A program made the translations under genes and the position numbers. A DNA stretch of 64,000 nt from Bacteroidota bacterium (lineage in GTDB: Bacteria; Bacteroidota; Bacteroidia; Cytophagales; Cyclobacteriaceae), in NCBI GenBank assembly GCA_024280115.1, contig JAJRQT010000202.1:62001-126000 (forward strand), in the 5' to 3' direction. The notes beneath the pieces were generated by a model, which worked only from the letters and a program-made list of their open reading frames with translations, searched no databases and had not been told where the DNA came from. The stretch's first letter is position 1. Each line of letters starts with the position of its first letter. Positions 17,815 to 26,269 of the stretch are shown piece after piece.

Positions 17815-19032
17815 ATGAACTTTCTAAAATCATTTCCAGATAAAGATACTTTACTAAAACATTCAGATCATCATATATTTGATCTTGATGGGCACATCCA
17901 CACACCATTTTCGTTCAGCGCGTTTGAGGATATTTCACAGATATTTAAGATGACCAAAGAAGAAAATATCAAAGCCATTGGAATCAATGATTTTATCGTT
18001 ACCGATGGATACCAGCTGTTTCATGATCAGGCAGTTGCTGCAAATGTGTTTCCGCTTTTTAATATTGAATTCATGGGATTGCTCAAGGAAGAGCAGACGT
18101 CGGGTATAAGAGTGAATGATCCCAATAATCCGGGCAGAACGTATTTCAGTGGAAAAGGGCTGGATTTTCCTTCAATTCCAGATGATGAGACAAAACATTT
18201 AATTATGCAAGTGAAGGATGAGAGTAATAAACAAACTGCTCAAATGGTAGATCGTCTCAACGAATTCATGAAAGAAATTGCTGCACCTTTTGATTTTACC
18301 TATCAAGGTATTAAGGAAAGTTATGCAGAAGAGCTTGTCCGGGAACGACACATTGCAAAGGCTGTACGTAGAAAGATCTTTGAAGCTTTCTCTTCTGAAG
18401 AAGATCGTAAGCAAATGCTTTCTAAGATTTTTTCCGGGAAGGCTGTTGATTCTTCGTTGGATGATATTAGCGGCCTGGAAAATGAAATTCGCGGAAAATT
18501 GTTGAAGGCGGGCGGACCTGCATTTGTGCCTGAAAATGATAACGCATTTCTGGAGATTCACAAAGTGATTGATGTCATTGTAAAGCTTGGAGGTATTCCT
18601 TGTTACCCTGTTTTACTGGATGATAAGAATGGAAAATGTACGGATTTCGAATCTGATTTTGAAAAGCTCAGGGATACGCTAAAAGCGAAAAATATTTATT
18701 CAGTTGAGTTGATCCCTGGCCGCAACGATATTAATATACTCAGGAAATTTGTCAAAATATTTCATGAAGATGATTTTGTAATCACGTTTGGAACTGAACA
18801 CAATACTCCCGAATTGATTCCTTTGAAAGTTGATACAAGGGGCAACATCGATCTTGATGATGAACTGAAGGAGATCTCCTACCTGGGTGCATGCGTAATA
18901 GCTGCTCATCAATACCATAGAGCAAAAGGAAAAGAAGGATATATTGATTCTAATGGAAATGTGAAGCGAAATCAATTAAACGAATTCAGGACTTTGGGAG
19001 CGGGGGTATTTAATCATTATTTTTCTAATTGA
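17815..19032 (+). CDS. PHP-domain metal-dependent protein
   Basis: A 405-residue soluble protein with the layout of a PHP (polymerase/histidinol-phosphatase) domain: H-x-H in LDGHIHTPFSFSAF near residue 27, AIGINDFIVTDGY near 54, the acidic FNIEFMGL near 82, and a C-terminal FGTEHNTPELIP plus IAAHQYH that could supply further metal ligands. A large insert (about 95-230) contains charged helices. The family hydrolyses phosphoesters or acts on sugars with divalent metals. It is unusual among sugar operon enzymes and may act as a phosphatase on a pathway intermediate; that is inference. Same strand as the surrounding catabolic genes. Confidence 0.7.
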   Translation: MNFLKSFPDKDTLLKHSDHHIFDLDGHIHTPFSFSAFEDISQIFKMTKEENIKAIGINDFIVTDGYQLFHDQAVAANVFPLFNIEFMGLLKEEQTSGIRVNDPNNPGRTYFSGKGLDFPSIPDDETKHLIMQVKDESNKQTAQMVDRLNEFMKEIAAPFDFTYQGIKESYAEELVRERHIAKAVRRKIFEAFSSEEDRKQMLSKIFSGKAVDSSLDDISGLENEIRGKLLKAGGPAFVPENDNAFLEIHKVIDVIVKLGGIPCYPVLLDDKNGKCTDFESDFEKLRDTLKAKNIYSVELIPGRNDINILRKFVKIFHEDDFVITFGTEHNTPELIPLKVDTRGNIDLDDELKEISYLGACVIAAHQYHRAKGKEGYIDSNGNVKRNQLNEFRTLGAGVFNHYFSN

Positions 19033-19226
19033 ATGAATATTTGAACGATAGAGAATTAAAACGACGATTATTGTATAAAAAAGATTTGATTTTAACAGGA
19101 TTTAATTCCCCTCCTTGGAGGGGTTAGGGGTGGGTTCTTATAAAAATATGCAGATTTATTGCTCACAAACTAAAACCGTCTTGTTACTGAATAGAACTAC
19201 TGAATTATTGAATATCGAATTGAAGC
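19033..19226. other. Intergenic region with Bacteroidota-type repeat
   Basis: 194 bases between the PHP gene and the aldolase fusion gene. It contains the hairpin repeat at 19107-19137 flanked on both sides by TTGAAT-type degenerate units. No coding sequence. Confidence 0.5.
19107..19137. repeat. CCCCTCCTTGGAGGGG intergenic repeat
   Basis: The palindrome CCCCTCCTTGGAGGGG (19108-19123) is followed by TTAGGGGTGGGT. It is strikingly GC-rich for its setting. Sequences of this form are widely dispersed in intergenic regions of Bacteroidota genomes, as I recall from general knowledge. It may act as a stem-loop in the operon mRNA. A related but diverged element lies at 36461-36510. Confidence 0.7.
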
Positions 19227-21200
19227 ATGAAGAAAGCACTAAATGAATTAATTGACATATCCCGGTTCTATGGGAATAACAAGGATTTTACCATTGCCAG
19301 TGGTGGCAACACTTCTGTAAAAAATGATGAGGTAATGTATGTGAAAGCCAGCGGTTTTGAATTGGGGAAAATAGGAGAGGAGGGCTATGTGGCCATGGAT
19401 CGACAACTATTGGATAAATTGAAGACCAGGTCATACAGTGCAGATGAAAAAAATAGAGAAGCGGAAGTAAAATCTGACTTATTGAAAAGCAGAATATTGC
19501 CGGAATTGAATCAGCGCCCTTCCGTGGAAGCATCTGTGCATCATGCCATCCGGTATAAATTCGTCATACACATGCATCCTACGCTGGTAAATGCTGTAAT
19601 GTGCGCAAGAAATGCCCAAAGGTCCATAGAAGAATTGTATGGAGATGAAGCCGTTTTTGTACCGTATATTACTCCCGGATATATCCTTTATAAAGAGATT
19701 GAAAATCTGAATGAAAATTATTATAGAGCTAATGGAAAATTCCCTCAATTATTCTTTTTGCAGAATCATGGAGTTTTTGTGGGGGCTGAAACTACAGAGG
19801 AAATAAAGGAAAAGTATAATTGGATTATCGATAAAATAAAGGCAAAGATCTCCAATGAGATCGTAACGGATGACATTGCGGTCGATGAAAGGATTACGGA
19901 GATTATTCCAGCTATTAGGGCGGCGTTATCTGTAAACAAATTGAAGGTTGGCAAGTTGAGAAACAATACATTGATCGAAACCTTTATTTCCAGTGACGAA
20001 AAAATAGGGCATTTAGCCAATCCATTCACTCCGGATGGAATTGTGTTTTGCGGTCCGAGACCGCTGATTGTTGAAAGTCGTAATAATTCGAAAGAATTGC
20101 TTGAAGATTTTAGAATCAAATTAGCTGAGTTCAGAACCCGGTCTGGGTATGATCCAAAGATTGTTGTGATTCGTGGCCTTGGCATATTTGCACCCGGAGA
20201 TAACATCAATGCTGCAGACATAACCCTGGATGTTTTTGAAGATGTGCTAAAAATTGCTCATTATTCATTGAATTTCGGTGGGCCGAATTTCATGGAAGAC
20301 GAAGATGTCAAATTCATTGAAGAGTGGGAGGTGGAGTCTTACCGGAAAGGTTTGGTTGACAAAGGAGGCATTTCTTCAGCAACTGAAAATAAAATAGCGG
20401 TTGTTACAGGCGGCGCCCAGGGATTTGGTAAGGGCATCGTGCAAGGATTGCTTAAGCAAGGTGCTTATGTCCAAGCCATTGATGTGAATGAAGAAGTTGG
20501 CCGTCAAACGATTTCGGAATTTGAGAATCTGGGTTATGCTGGAAAGGTCATATTTACAAAAGCAAATATTACAAATAGCGATGACCTTAAAAATGCAGTC
20601 ACTGAAATAGTAAATGCTTTTGGAGGGGTTGATGTGTTGATTTCCAATGCTGGAGTATTGAGAGCCGGTCCATTGCACGAGCTAAATGAAAAGGATTTTG
20701 ACCTCGTGACAGAGGTGAATTATAAAGGTTATTATCTATGCACTAAATACTTCATGGAACCCATGAAACTTCAGTATGCGTTTAACTCTGAACTATTCAT
20801 GGATATTGTTCAGATCAATAGCAAATCCGGTCTTGTAGGCAGCAACAAGAATTTCGCATATGCAGGTGGTAAGTTTGGCGGGATAGGTCTTACTCAGTCA
20901 TTTGCATTGGAATTAGTTCCCTGGAATATAAAGGTAAATGCAGTTTGTCCTGGAAATTTCTTTGAAGGACCTTTATGGTCAGATCCGGAAAAAGGGCTGT
21001 TCGCTCAATACTTGAAAGCAGGAAAGGTACCAGGGGCAAAAACAATTCAGGATGTTAAAAACTTTTATGAAAGCAAGGTGCCTATGCAACGCGGTTGTCA
21101 ACCGGAAGATGTGATGAGAGCTATTACTTATATTATGGATCAAAAATACGAAACAGGCCAGGCCGTACCGGTAACAGGAGGACAGGTGATGTTGAGTTAA
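19227..21200 (+). CDS. Bifunctional class II aldolase / short-chain dehydrogenase
   Basis: A 657-residue fusion. The N-terminal part (about 1-385) is a class II aldolase/adducin domain with zinc-ligand candidates in FVIHMHPTLVNAVM and LQNHGVFVGAET. The C-terminal part (about 388-657) is an SDR with TGGAQGFGKGI, SNAGVLRAGP, the catalytic serine in QINSKSGLVG, YAGGK (Y-x3-K) and the closing TGGQVM. Fusions of this type are known as rhamnulose-1-phosphate aldolase/lactaldehyde dehydrogenase and relatives. The aldolase should cleave a ketose-1-phosphate to dihydroxyacetone phosphate and an aldehyde, which the SDR half then oxidises or reduces. It sits between the PHP gene and the SorE-like gene. 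Confidence 0.9.
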   Translation: MKKALNELIDISRFYGNNKDFTIASGGNTSVKNDEVMYVKASGFELGKIGEEGYVAMDRQLLDKLKTRSYSADEKNREAEVKSDLLKSRILPELNQRPSVEASVHHAIRYKFVIHMHPTLVNAVMCARNAQRSIEELYGDEAVFVPYITPGYILYKEIENLNENYYRANGKFPQLFFLQNHGVFVGAETTEEIKEKYNWIIDKIKAKISNEIVTDDIAVDERITEIIPAIRAALSVNKLKVGKLRNNTLIETFISSDEKIGHLANPFTPDGIVFCGPRPLIVESRNNSKELLEDFRIKLAEFRTRSGYDPKIVVIRGLGIFAPGDNINAADITLDVFEDVLKIAHYSLNFGGPNFMEDEDVKFIEEWEVESYRKGLVDKGGISSATENKIAVVTGGAQGFGKGIVQGLLKQGAYVQAIDVNEEVGRQTISEFENLGYAGKVIFTKANITNSDDLKNAVTEIVNAFGGVDVLISNAGVLRAGPLHELNEKDFDLVTEVNYKGYYLCTKYFMEPMKLQYAFNSELFMDIVQINSKSGLVGSNKNFAYAGGKFGGIGLTQSFALELVPWNIKVNAVCPGNFFEGPLWSDPEKGLFAQYLKAGKVPGAKTIQDVKNFYESKVPMQRGCQPEDVMRAITYIMDQKYETGQAVPVTGGQVMLS

Positions 21201-21320
21201 AGAGGTTTATGGTTGACAGTTCACGGTTTCAGGTTGTCGGCAATAAATTTTATATAATTAGATATATGGAGTAGGTTCTGAACCTTGAACTCAGAACCTT
21301 GAACCCAGAACCAAATAAAA
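21201..21320. repeat. GAACCTTGAAC direct repeats in gap
   Basis: At 21272-21311 there are near-identical direct repeats (CTGAACCTTGAACTCAGAAC, then CTTGAACCCAGAACC), preceded at 21209-21240 by GGTTGACAGTTCACGGTTTC. The tract lies just before the SorE-like gene. Low-complexity intergenic repeat, no coding potential. Confidence 0.55.
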
Positions 21321-22595
21321 ATGAAAACAAAAGCAATTAGACTACACGGTAAAAATGATCTTAGGCTGGACGAATTTGAACTTCCAGTCATGGGTGATGA
21401 TGAAATATTGGCAAAGGTGGTAAGCGACAGCTTGTGCATGTCATCTTACAAGGCAGCTAAACAAGGTGCTGACCACAAGCGAATTCCGGATGATGTTGCG
21501 GATAATCCCGTAATCATCGGACATGAATTTGCAGGCGAGATAATCGAAGTTGGAAAGAAGTGGCAACATAAATTCACTCCAGGAAAAAAATTCAGTATTC
21601 AACCCGCATTGAATTACAAAGGGAGTCTGGATGCTCCGGGATATTCATACAGGCAAATTGGTGGGGATGCAACTTACATTGTCATACCCAATGAGGTGAT
21701 GGAAATGAATTGTCTTTTAGAGTATAGTGGAGAAGGGTATTTCCCTGCCTCTCTGAGCGAGCCGTATTCTTGCGTAGCTGGCACTTTTCATGCACATTAT
21801 CATACTAAGGGTGGGTCATACGTACATAACATGGGCATCGTGGAAGGTGGAAATATGGCCATCCTGGCCGGTGTTGGACCGATGGGTTTAGCGGCGATTG
21901 ATTATATTATTCATTGTGACCGAAAACCGAAATTTTTAGTAATTACTGATATCAGTGACGACCGGTTGAGTAGGGCAGAGGCTTTGCTTGGTCCTGATGA
22001 GGCAGCTAAAAACGGAGTGGAAATTAAATATCTTAACACCTCAAATATTGATGATCCTGTCACGGAATTGAGGTCTTTCACTGATGGCAAGGGTTATGAC
22101 GATGTTTTAGTATTTGCACCTGTTAAACCGGTTGTCGAACAAGCGGATGCCATTTTGGGTTTTGATGGTTGTTTGAATTTCTTTGCAGGTCCGTCTGATC
22201 CAAATTTTTCAGCCGAGTTCAATTTCTATAATGCGCATTACCAGTTTACCCACATCGTGGGAACAAGCGGTGGCAATACGGATGATATGGTAGAATCACT
22301 TGAAATGATGTCCAAGGATTTAATCAACCCAGCACTTTTGGTTACGCATATTGGAGGATTGAACGTGGTTCCGGAGGCGACACTGAATTTGCCATCAATC
22401 CCTGGGGGTAAAAAAATGATTTATACACATCTTCAATTTGATTTAACAGCGATTGACGATTTTGAAGAAAAAGGGAAGTCAGAGCCTTTATTTGCTGAAT
22501 TGGATCAGATTTGTAAAAAGCATAACGGTTTATGGTCTGTTGAAGCAGAAACACATTTATTAGACAATGCAGAAAAGTATAGGTTGCTGTTGTAG
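21321..22595 (+). CDS. Zinc-binding dehydrogenase, L-sorbose-1-phosphate reductase-like
   Basis: Medium-chain dehydrogenase of 424 residues. The N-terminal GroES-like domain has SDSLCMSSYKAAKQG and IIGHEFAGEIIEVGKKWQHK; the NAD-binding domain has AILAGVGPMGLAAIDY; and GCLNFFAGPSD plus VGTSGGNTDDM are shared with SorE, the L-sorbose-1-phosphate reductase of enterobacterial sorbose operons, as I recall it. SorE converts L-sorbose 1-phosphate to D-glucitol 6-phosphate. Here it stands next to an FGGY kinase that could supply the phosphorylated substrate and a mannitol-1-phosphate-dehydrogenase-like enzyme that could process the product. It starts with ATG, 44 bases before the kinase gene. The substrate is inferred, not shown. 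Confidence 0.82.
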   Translation: MKTKAIRLHGKNDLRLDEFELPVMGDDEILAKVVSDSLCMSSYKAAKQGADHKRIPDDVADNPVIIGHEFAGEIIEVGKKWQHKFTPGKKFSIQPALNYKGSLDAPGYSYRQIGGDATYIVIPNEVMEMNCLLEYSGEGYFPASLSEPYSCVAGTFHAHYHTKGGSYVHNMGIVEGGNMAILAGVGPMGLAAIDYIIHCDRKPKFLVITDISDDRLSRAEALLGPDEAAKNGVEIKYLNTSNIDDPVTELRSFTDGKGYDDVLVFAPVKPVVEQADAILGFDGCLNFFAGPSDPNFSAEFNFYNAHYQFTHIVGTSGGNTDDMVESLEMMSKDLINPALLVTHIGGLNVVPEATLNLPSIPGGKKMIYTHLQFDLTAIDDFEEKGKSEPLFAELDQICKKHNGLWSVEAETHLLDNAEKYRLLL

Positions 22596-22639
22596 AAATA
22601 TTTAATAAAATTTTAGTTTGGTTATTATCTTTTGATACA

Positions 22640-24136
22640 ATGGAAAACTACCATATAGCAGTCATTGATGTTGGAAAAACCAATAAGAAGATTCTGATAT
22701 ATGATCAGCTATTAAAACTTGTAGATGAGAAAACTGTTCGGATTCCAGAAATTGAGGATGGCGGAGTGTTGTTTGATGATATCGAAAAGCTCAAAATATG
22801 GATTTTAAATACCTTATCTGCTTTTGCAAATAAGTATAAAATAAAAATAATATCAACGTCTGCCCATGGCGCAACATACGTACTGACAGATGAAAATGGG
22901 AATAACGTAGTACCGCAGGTTGCATACAATACCGACCCGGGAGACGATTTACATAAGGATTTTTACAAATTATGCGGTGACCCTGTTGAATTACAGAAAT
23001 CTACGGCAACACCTAATTTTAATTTATTGATAAATCCGGCAAAAGGGATATATTTTTCACAATTAAAATTTCCGCTTGAATTTTCTAAAGTGAAGCACAT
23101 TTTATTGTACCCTCAGTATTTCGGTTATTTTCTGACGGGAGAAATTTGTGCCGATCCGACTTATGTTGGAAACCATACATATTTGTGGGATTTTATCAAT
23201 AAAGAGTGGTCAGGTGTAGTAGATAAGCTGAAAATCAGGTCTTTACTTCCAAATAGATTCAAATATCCATGGGATGTCCTTGGGACAATAACGAAGGAGA
23301 TTGCAAGGAAGACTGGTCTTGCAAAAGATGTTATTGTAACTGTAGGGATTCATGATTCTAATGCATCATTACTGCCATATATGGTTTCTATGACCGAGCA
23401 ATTTTTGCTTAACTCAACCGGGACTTGGTGTGTGATCATGAATGAGAAGGAAGAAGTGAAATTTGAAAAAGATGAATTGGGAAAAGTTGTATTTTTCAAC
23501 ATGAATGCATTCTGGAAACCTATAAAGACAGCTATATTTCTAGGCGGAATGGAATTTGAGTACTATTTCGAACTATTGAAAAGGATTCATCATCGAAAAG
23601 ATTTCCCTTTATTTAATTCAACAATTGTTCAAAAAATAATTGACGAAAAAAGTAAATTTATTTTACCGAGTGTAGCTAAGGGGATAGGGCAATTTCCTGA
23701 TTCTGAGGCTCGAGTGATTGAAAATGGGAAAGTGTTTACCCTGGAAGATATCCAATCCGGTCAATTCGTCCCGGAGTTATTTAATAATTATGAAGAAACA
23801 CTCGCTGTTTTAAATCTTTCACTTGCAATCCAGACAAAAGTTTCATTTGACCGCGCTGATATGACCAGGGGAATGAAAGTTTTTACGGAAGGTGGATTTG
23901 TTAAAAATGATAGTTATAATACCCTCATGACTTCCTTCTATCCTGATTCTGAGTTTTTTCTTACGGATTTAAAGGAAGCTTCGGCATTTGGAGCAGCCAT
24001 TACGGCAAAAGCTGCATATGAAGAAAAGGATATCAGATCGATAGCGTCATTTATTTCTATAGATAAAAAACCTGTTCCAAAAAATAGCCTTGTAGGATTA
24101 GAAACTTACTATAATAAATTCCTTTCATTGATTTAG
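22640..24136 (+). CDS. FGGY-family carbohydrate kinase
   Basis: Cytosolic sugar kinase of 498 residues with the ASKHA fold. The phosphate-1 motif IDVGKTNKKI is at the N terminus, the catalytic aspartate is in GIHDSNASLLPY near residue 245, the phosphate-2 region is STGTWCVIM near 263, and the adenosine motif is in FTEGGFVKND near 410. It phosphorylates a ketose, most likely at the terminal carbon, as in rhamnulokinase or fuculokinase. It follows the SorE-like gene by 44 bases and is followed by glgX after 69 bases. The aldolase fusion upstream would accept its product. Substrate not assigned. Confidence 0.9.
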   Translation: MENYHIAVIDVGKTNKKILIYDQLLKLVDEKTVRIPEIEDGGVLFDDIEKLKIWILNTLSAFANKYKIKIISTSAHGATYVLTDENGNNVVPQVAYNTDPGDDLHKDFYKLCGDPVELQKSTATPNFNLLINPAKGIYFSQLKFPLEFSKVKHILLYPQYFGYFLTGEICADPTYVGNHTYLWDFINKEWSGVVDKLKIRSLLPNRFKYPWDVLGTITKEIARKTGLAKDVIVTVGIHDSNASLLPYMVSMTEQFLLNSTGTWCVIMNEKEEVKFEKDELGKVVFFNMNAFWKPIKTAIFLGGMEFEYYFELLKRIHHRKDFPLFNSTIVQKIIDEKSKFILPSVAKGIGQFPDSEARVIENGKVFTLEDIQSGQFVPELFNNYEETLAVLNLSLAIQTKVSFDRADMTRGMKVFTEGGFVKNDSYNTLMTSFYPDSEFFLTDLKEASAFGAAITAKAAYEEKDIRSIASFISIDKKPVPKNSLVGLETYYNKFLSLI

Positions 24137-24205
24137 TGATTCCTCTTTTTAAATAGATATTTTTTTAGAACCTTGCCGGATTAAATTAAATAATTCAATG
24201 TTCTA

Positions 24206-26266
24206 ATGGTAAGTTTTGTGAATATCCCCAATGGGAACAGTCATCCTTTAGGTGCTACGTGCTACCCGGAGGGGGTAAATTTCAGTATTTTTTCAAAAAA
24301 TGCCCGGCAAATTGATCTTTTATTATTCGACAAGGAAGATGACTGGGAACCTTCAGAAGTGATTAAACTGGATCCTCAAAAAAACAGAACTTTTTACTAT
24401 TGGCATATATTTCTGCCTGGGATTAAACCTGGACAACTCTATGGATACAGAGCATATGGACCTACTAATCCTACAATCGGTGATATGTTTGATGAAAATA
24501 AATTATTGATTGATCCATATTCGAGAGCATTAGCAGGGCATAAAATTTATTCGCGAAAAGCTGCTCAAGCCCCGGGCAATAATTATGGGAAAGCATTTAA
24601 ATGTGTTGTAATTGATCCTAATCAATTTGATTGGGAGGGAGACAAACCCATTCGCAGACCATATTCGACCTCAATTATTTATGAGATGCATGTAGGTGGT
24701 TTTACCAGAAATTCCAATTCGGGAATTGATGAAAATAAAAGAGGGACCTACCTCGGGATAATTGAAAAAATACCGTATTTGAAGGAACTGGGTATAACTG
24801 CCGTTGAGCTTATGCCGGTTCAGTATTTTGACGAACAGGATGCGCAGGCTGACCTTACGAATTATTGGGGCTACAGCCAGATTGCTTTTTTTGCACCTCA
24901 TGCCGGTTATGGTTTAAGCAGCGATCCAAAAGAAATAACAAATGAATTTCGACATATGGTCAAGGAATTGCACAAAGCCGGGATTGAGGTGATACTAGAT
25001 GTAGTTTTTAACCATACTGCTGAAGCCGGAATGGACGGGCCAATGCTTTCATTTAGAGGGTTGGAAAATAAAGCCTATTACATATTAAATGATGAGAAAA
25101 ACAAGTACCTGGATTATTCCGGATGTGGTAATACGATAAATGCCAATCATTCCATCGTCAGAAGAATGATTATGGAATGCCTAAGAAGCTGGGTTACAGA
25201 ATATCATATTGATGGTTTTAGGTTTGACCTGGCATCGGTGCTTTCCAGGGATGAGTTTGGCGTACCCTTAAAGAATCCACCTGTTTTATGGGAAATAGAG
25301 TCCGATCCCGTATTGGCTGGAACCAAAATTATTGCTGAAGCGTGGGATGCTGCCGGGCTTTACCAAGTGGGGACCTTTATTGGTGACAGGTGGGCTGAAT
25401 GGAATGGAAAATATCGTGATCATGTTCGGAGGTTTATGAAAGGTGATAAAGGAATGGTTTCTAAATTTGCATCAAAAATTATGGCAAGTCCCGATATTTA
25501 TTTGGACCCAGAGAGAGAACCAAACAGAAGCATTCACTTTGTGACATGCCATGACGGTTTTACATTAAATGATTTGGTCTCATATAATAACAAACACAAC
25601 GAGTCTAATTTAGAAAATAGCAGAGATGGATCAAATAGTAATTTTAGCTGGAATTGCGGCGTTGAAGGAGAAACTGTAGATCCGTTTATAAATGAACTTC
25701 GCCTGAGGCAAATTAAGAATTTTTTGACTTTAACATTTATTTCTCAGGGTACTCCGATGCTATTAATGGGAGACGAGGTCAGACGGACGCAAGGAGGCAA
25801 TAACAACGTTTATTGCCAGGATAATGAGGTCGGATGGTTTGATTGGAGTCTGATTAAAAAAAATTCTGGTTTGTTGAGTTTTGTAAAAGGATTGATCTCA
25901 TTCACGCAAAATGTTGAAATATTTAAAATTGAAGATATTCTTGCCACTTCAGAAGGTATCGAAGAACCACATATTGCATGGCATGGAGTAGAAACAAATA
26001 AGCCGGATTGGTCAGAGAGATCTAAAAGCCTGGCTTTTACATTATTCCATCCGGAAGCTAAAGAAACGATTCATGTAATGGTAAATGCTTATTGGAAAAA
26101 TCTTAAGTTTGAATTACCCGGATTGAAGAACCAGTCATGGGTGAAAATAATTGATACTTCGGAAAATGCCCCCAATGATTTTAGTGCGTTAGATAAAGGA
26201 GAAATTATATCTACAAAAATATTAAATATCACCAACCGCTCAATTGTGGTCTTGATGGCAAAATGA
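24206..26266 (+). CDS. glgX: Glycogen debranching enzyme GlgX (isoamylase type)
   Basis: GH13 alpha-1,6-glucosidase of 686 residues, the usual GlgX length. An N-terminal CBM48 domain (about 1-140; HPLGATCYPEGVNFSIFSKN) precedes the (beta/alpha)8 barrel. Visible conserved regions: VIYEMHVGGFTR-like entry, DVVFNHTAE, the nucleophile in GFRFDLASVLSR, the acid/base glutamate in KIIAEAWDAAGLYQVG, and the transition-state aspartate in FVTCHDGFTLNDLVSYN. It hydrolyses alpha-1,6 branches of glycogen limit dextrins. It is on the same strand as the sugar operon but may have its own expression. It converges on the propeller kinase gene with only 3 bases between them. Confidence 0.95.
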   Translation: MVSFVNIPNGNSHPLGATCYPEGVNFSIFSKNARQIDLLLFDKEDDWEPSEVIKLDPQKNRTFYYWHIFLPGIKPGQLYGYRAYGPTNPTIGDMFDENKLLIDPYSRALAGHKIYSRKAAQAPGNNYGKAFKCVVIDPNQFDWEGDKPIRRPYSTSIIYEMHVGGFTRNSNSGIDENKRGTYLGIIEKIPYLKELGITAVELMPVQYFDEQDAQADLTNYWGYSQIAFFAPHAGYGLSSDPKEITNEFRHMVKELHKAGIEVILDVVFNHTAEAGMDGPMLSFRGLENKAYYILNDEKNKYLDYSGCGNTINANHSIVRRMIMECLRSWVTEYHIDGFRFDLASVLSRDEFGVPLKNPPVLWEIESDPVLAGTKIIAEAWDAAGLYQVGTFIGDRWAEWNGKYRDHVRRFMKGDKGMVSKFASKIMASPDIYLDPEREPNRSIHFVTCHDGFTLNDLVSYNNKHNESNLENSRDGSNSNFSWNCGVEGETVDPFINELRLRQIKNFLTLTFISQGTPMLLMGDEVRRTQGGNNNVYCQDNEVGWFDWSLIKKNSGLLSFVKGLISFTQNVEIFKIEDILATSEGIEEPHIAWHGVETNKPDWSERSKSLAFTLFHPEAKETIHVMVNAYWKNLKFELPGLKNQSWVKIIDTSENAPNDFSALDKGEIISTKILNITNRSIVVLMAK

Positions 26267-26269
26267 TCA

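Noticed and set aside
17621..17818. 65-codon frame before the PHP gene
   Set aside because: It overlaps the true C-terminal frame of the frameshifted four-helix-bundle gene, has no family and looks like chance.
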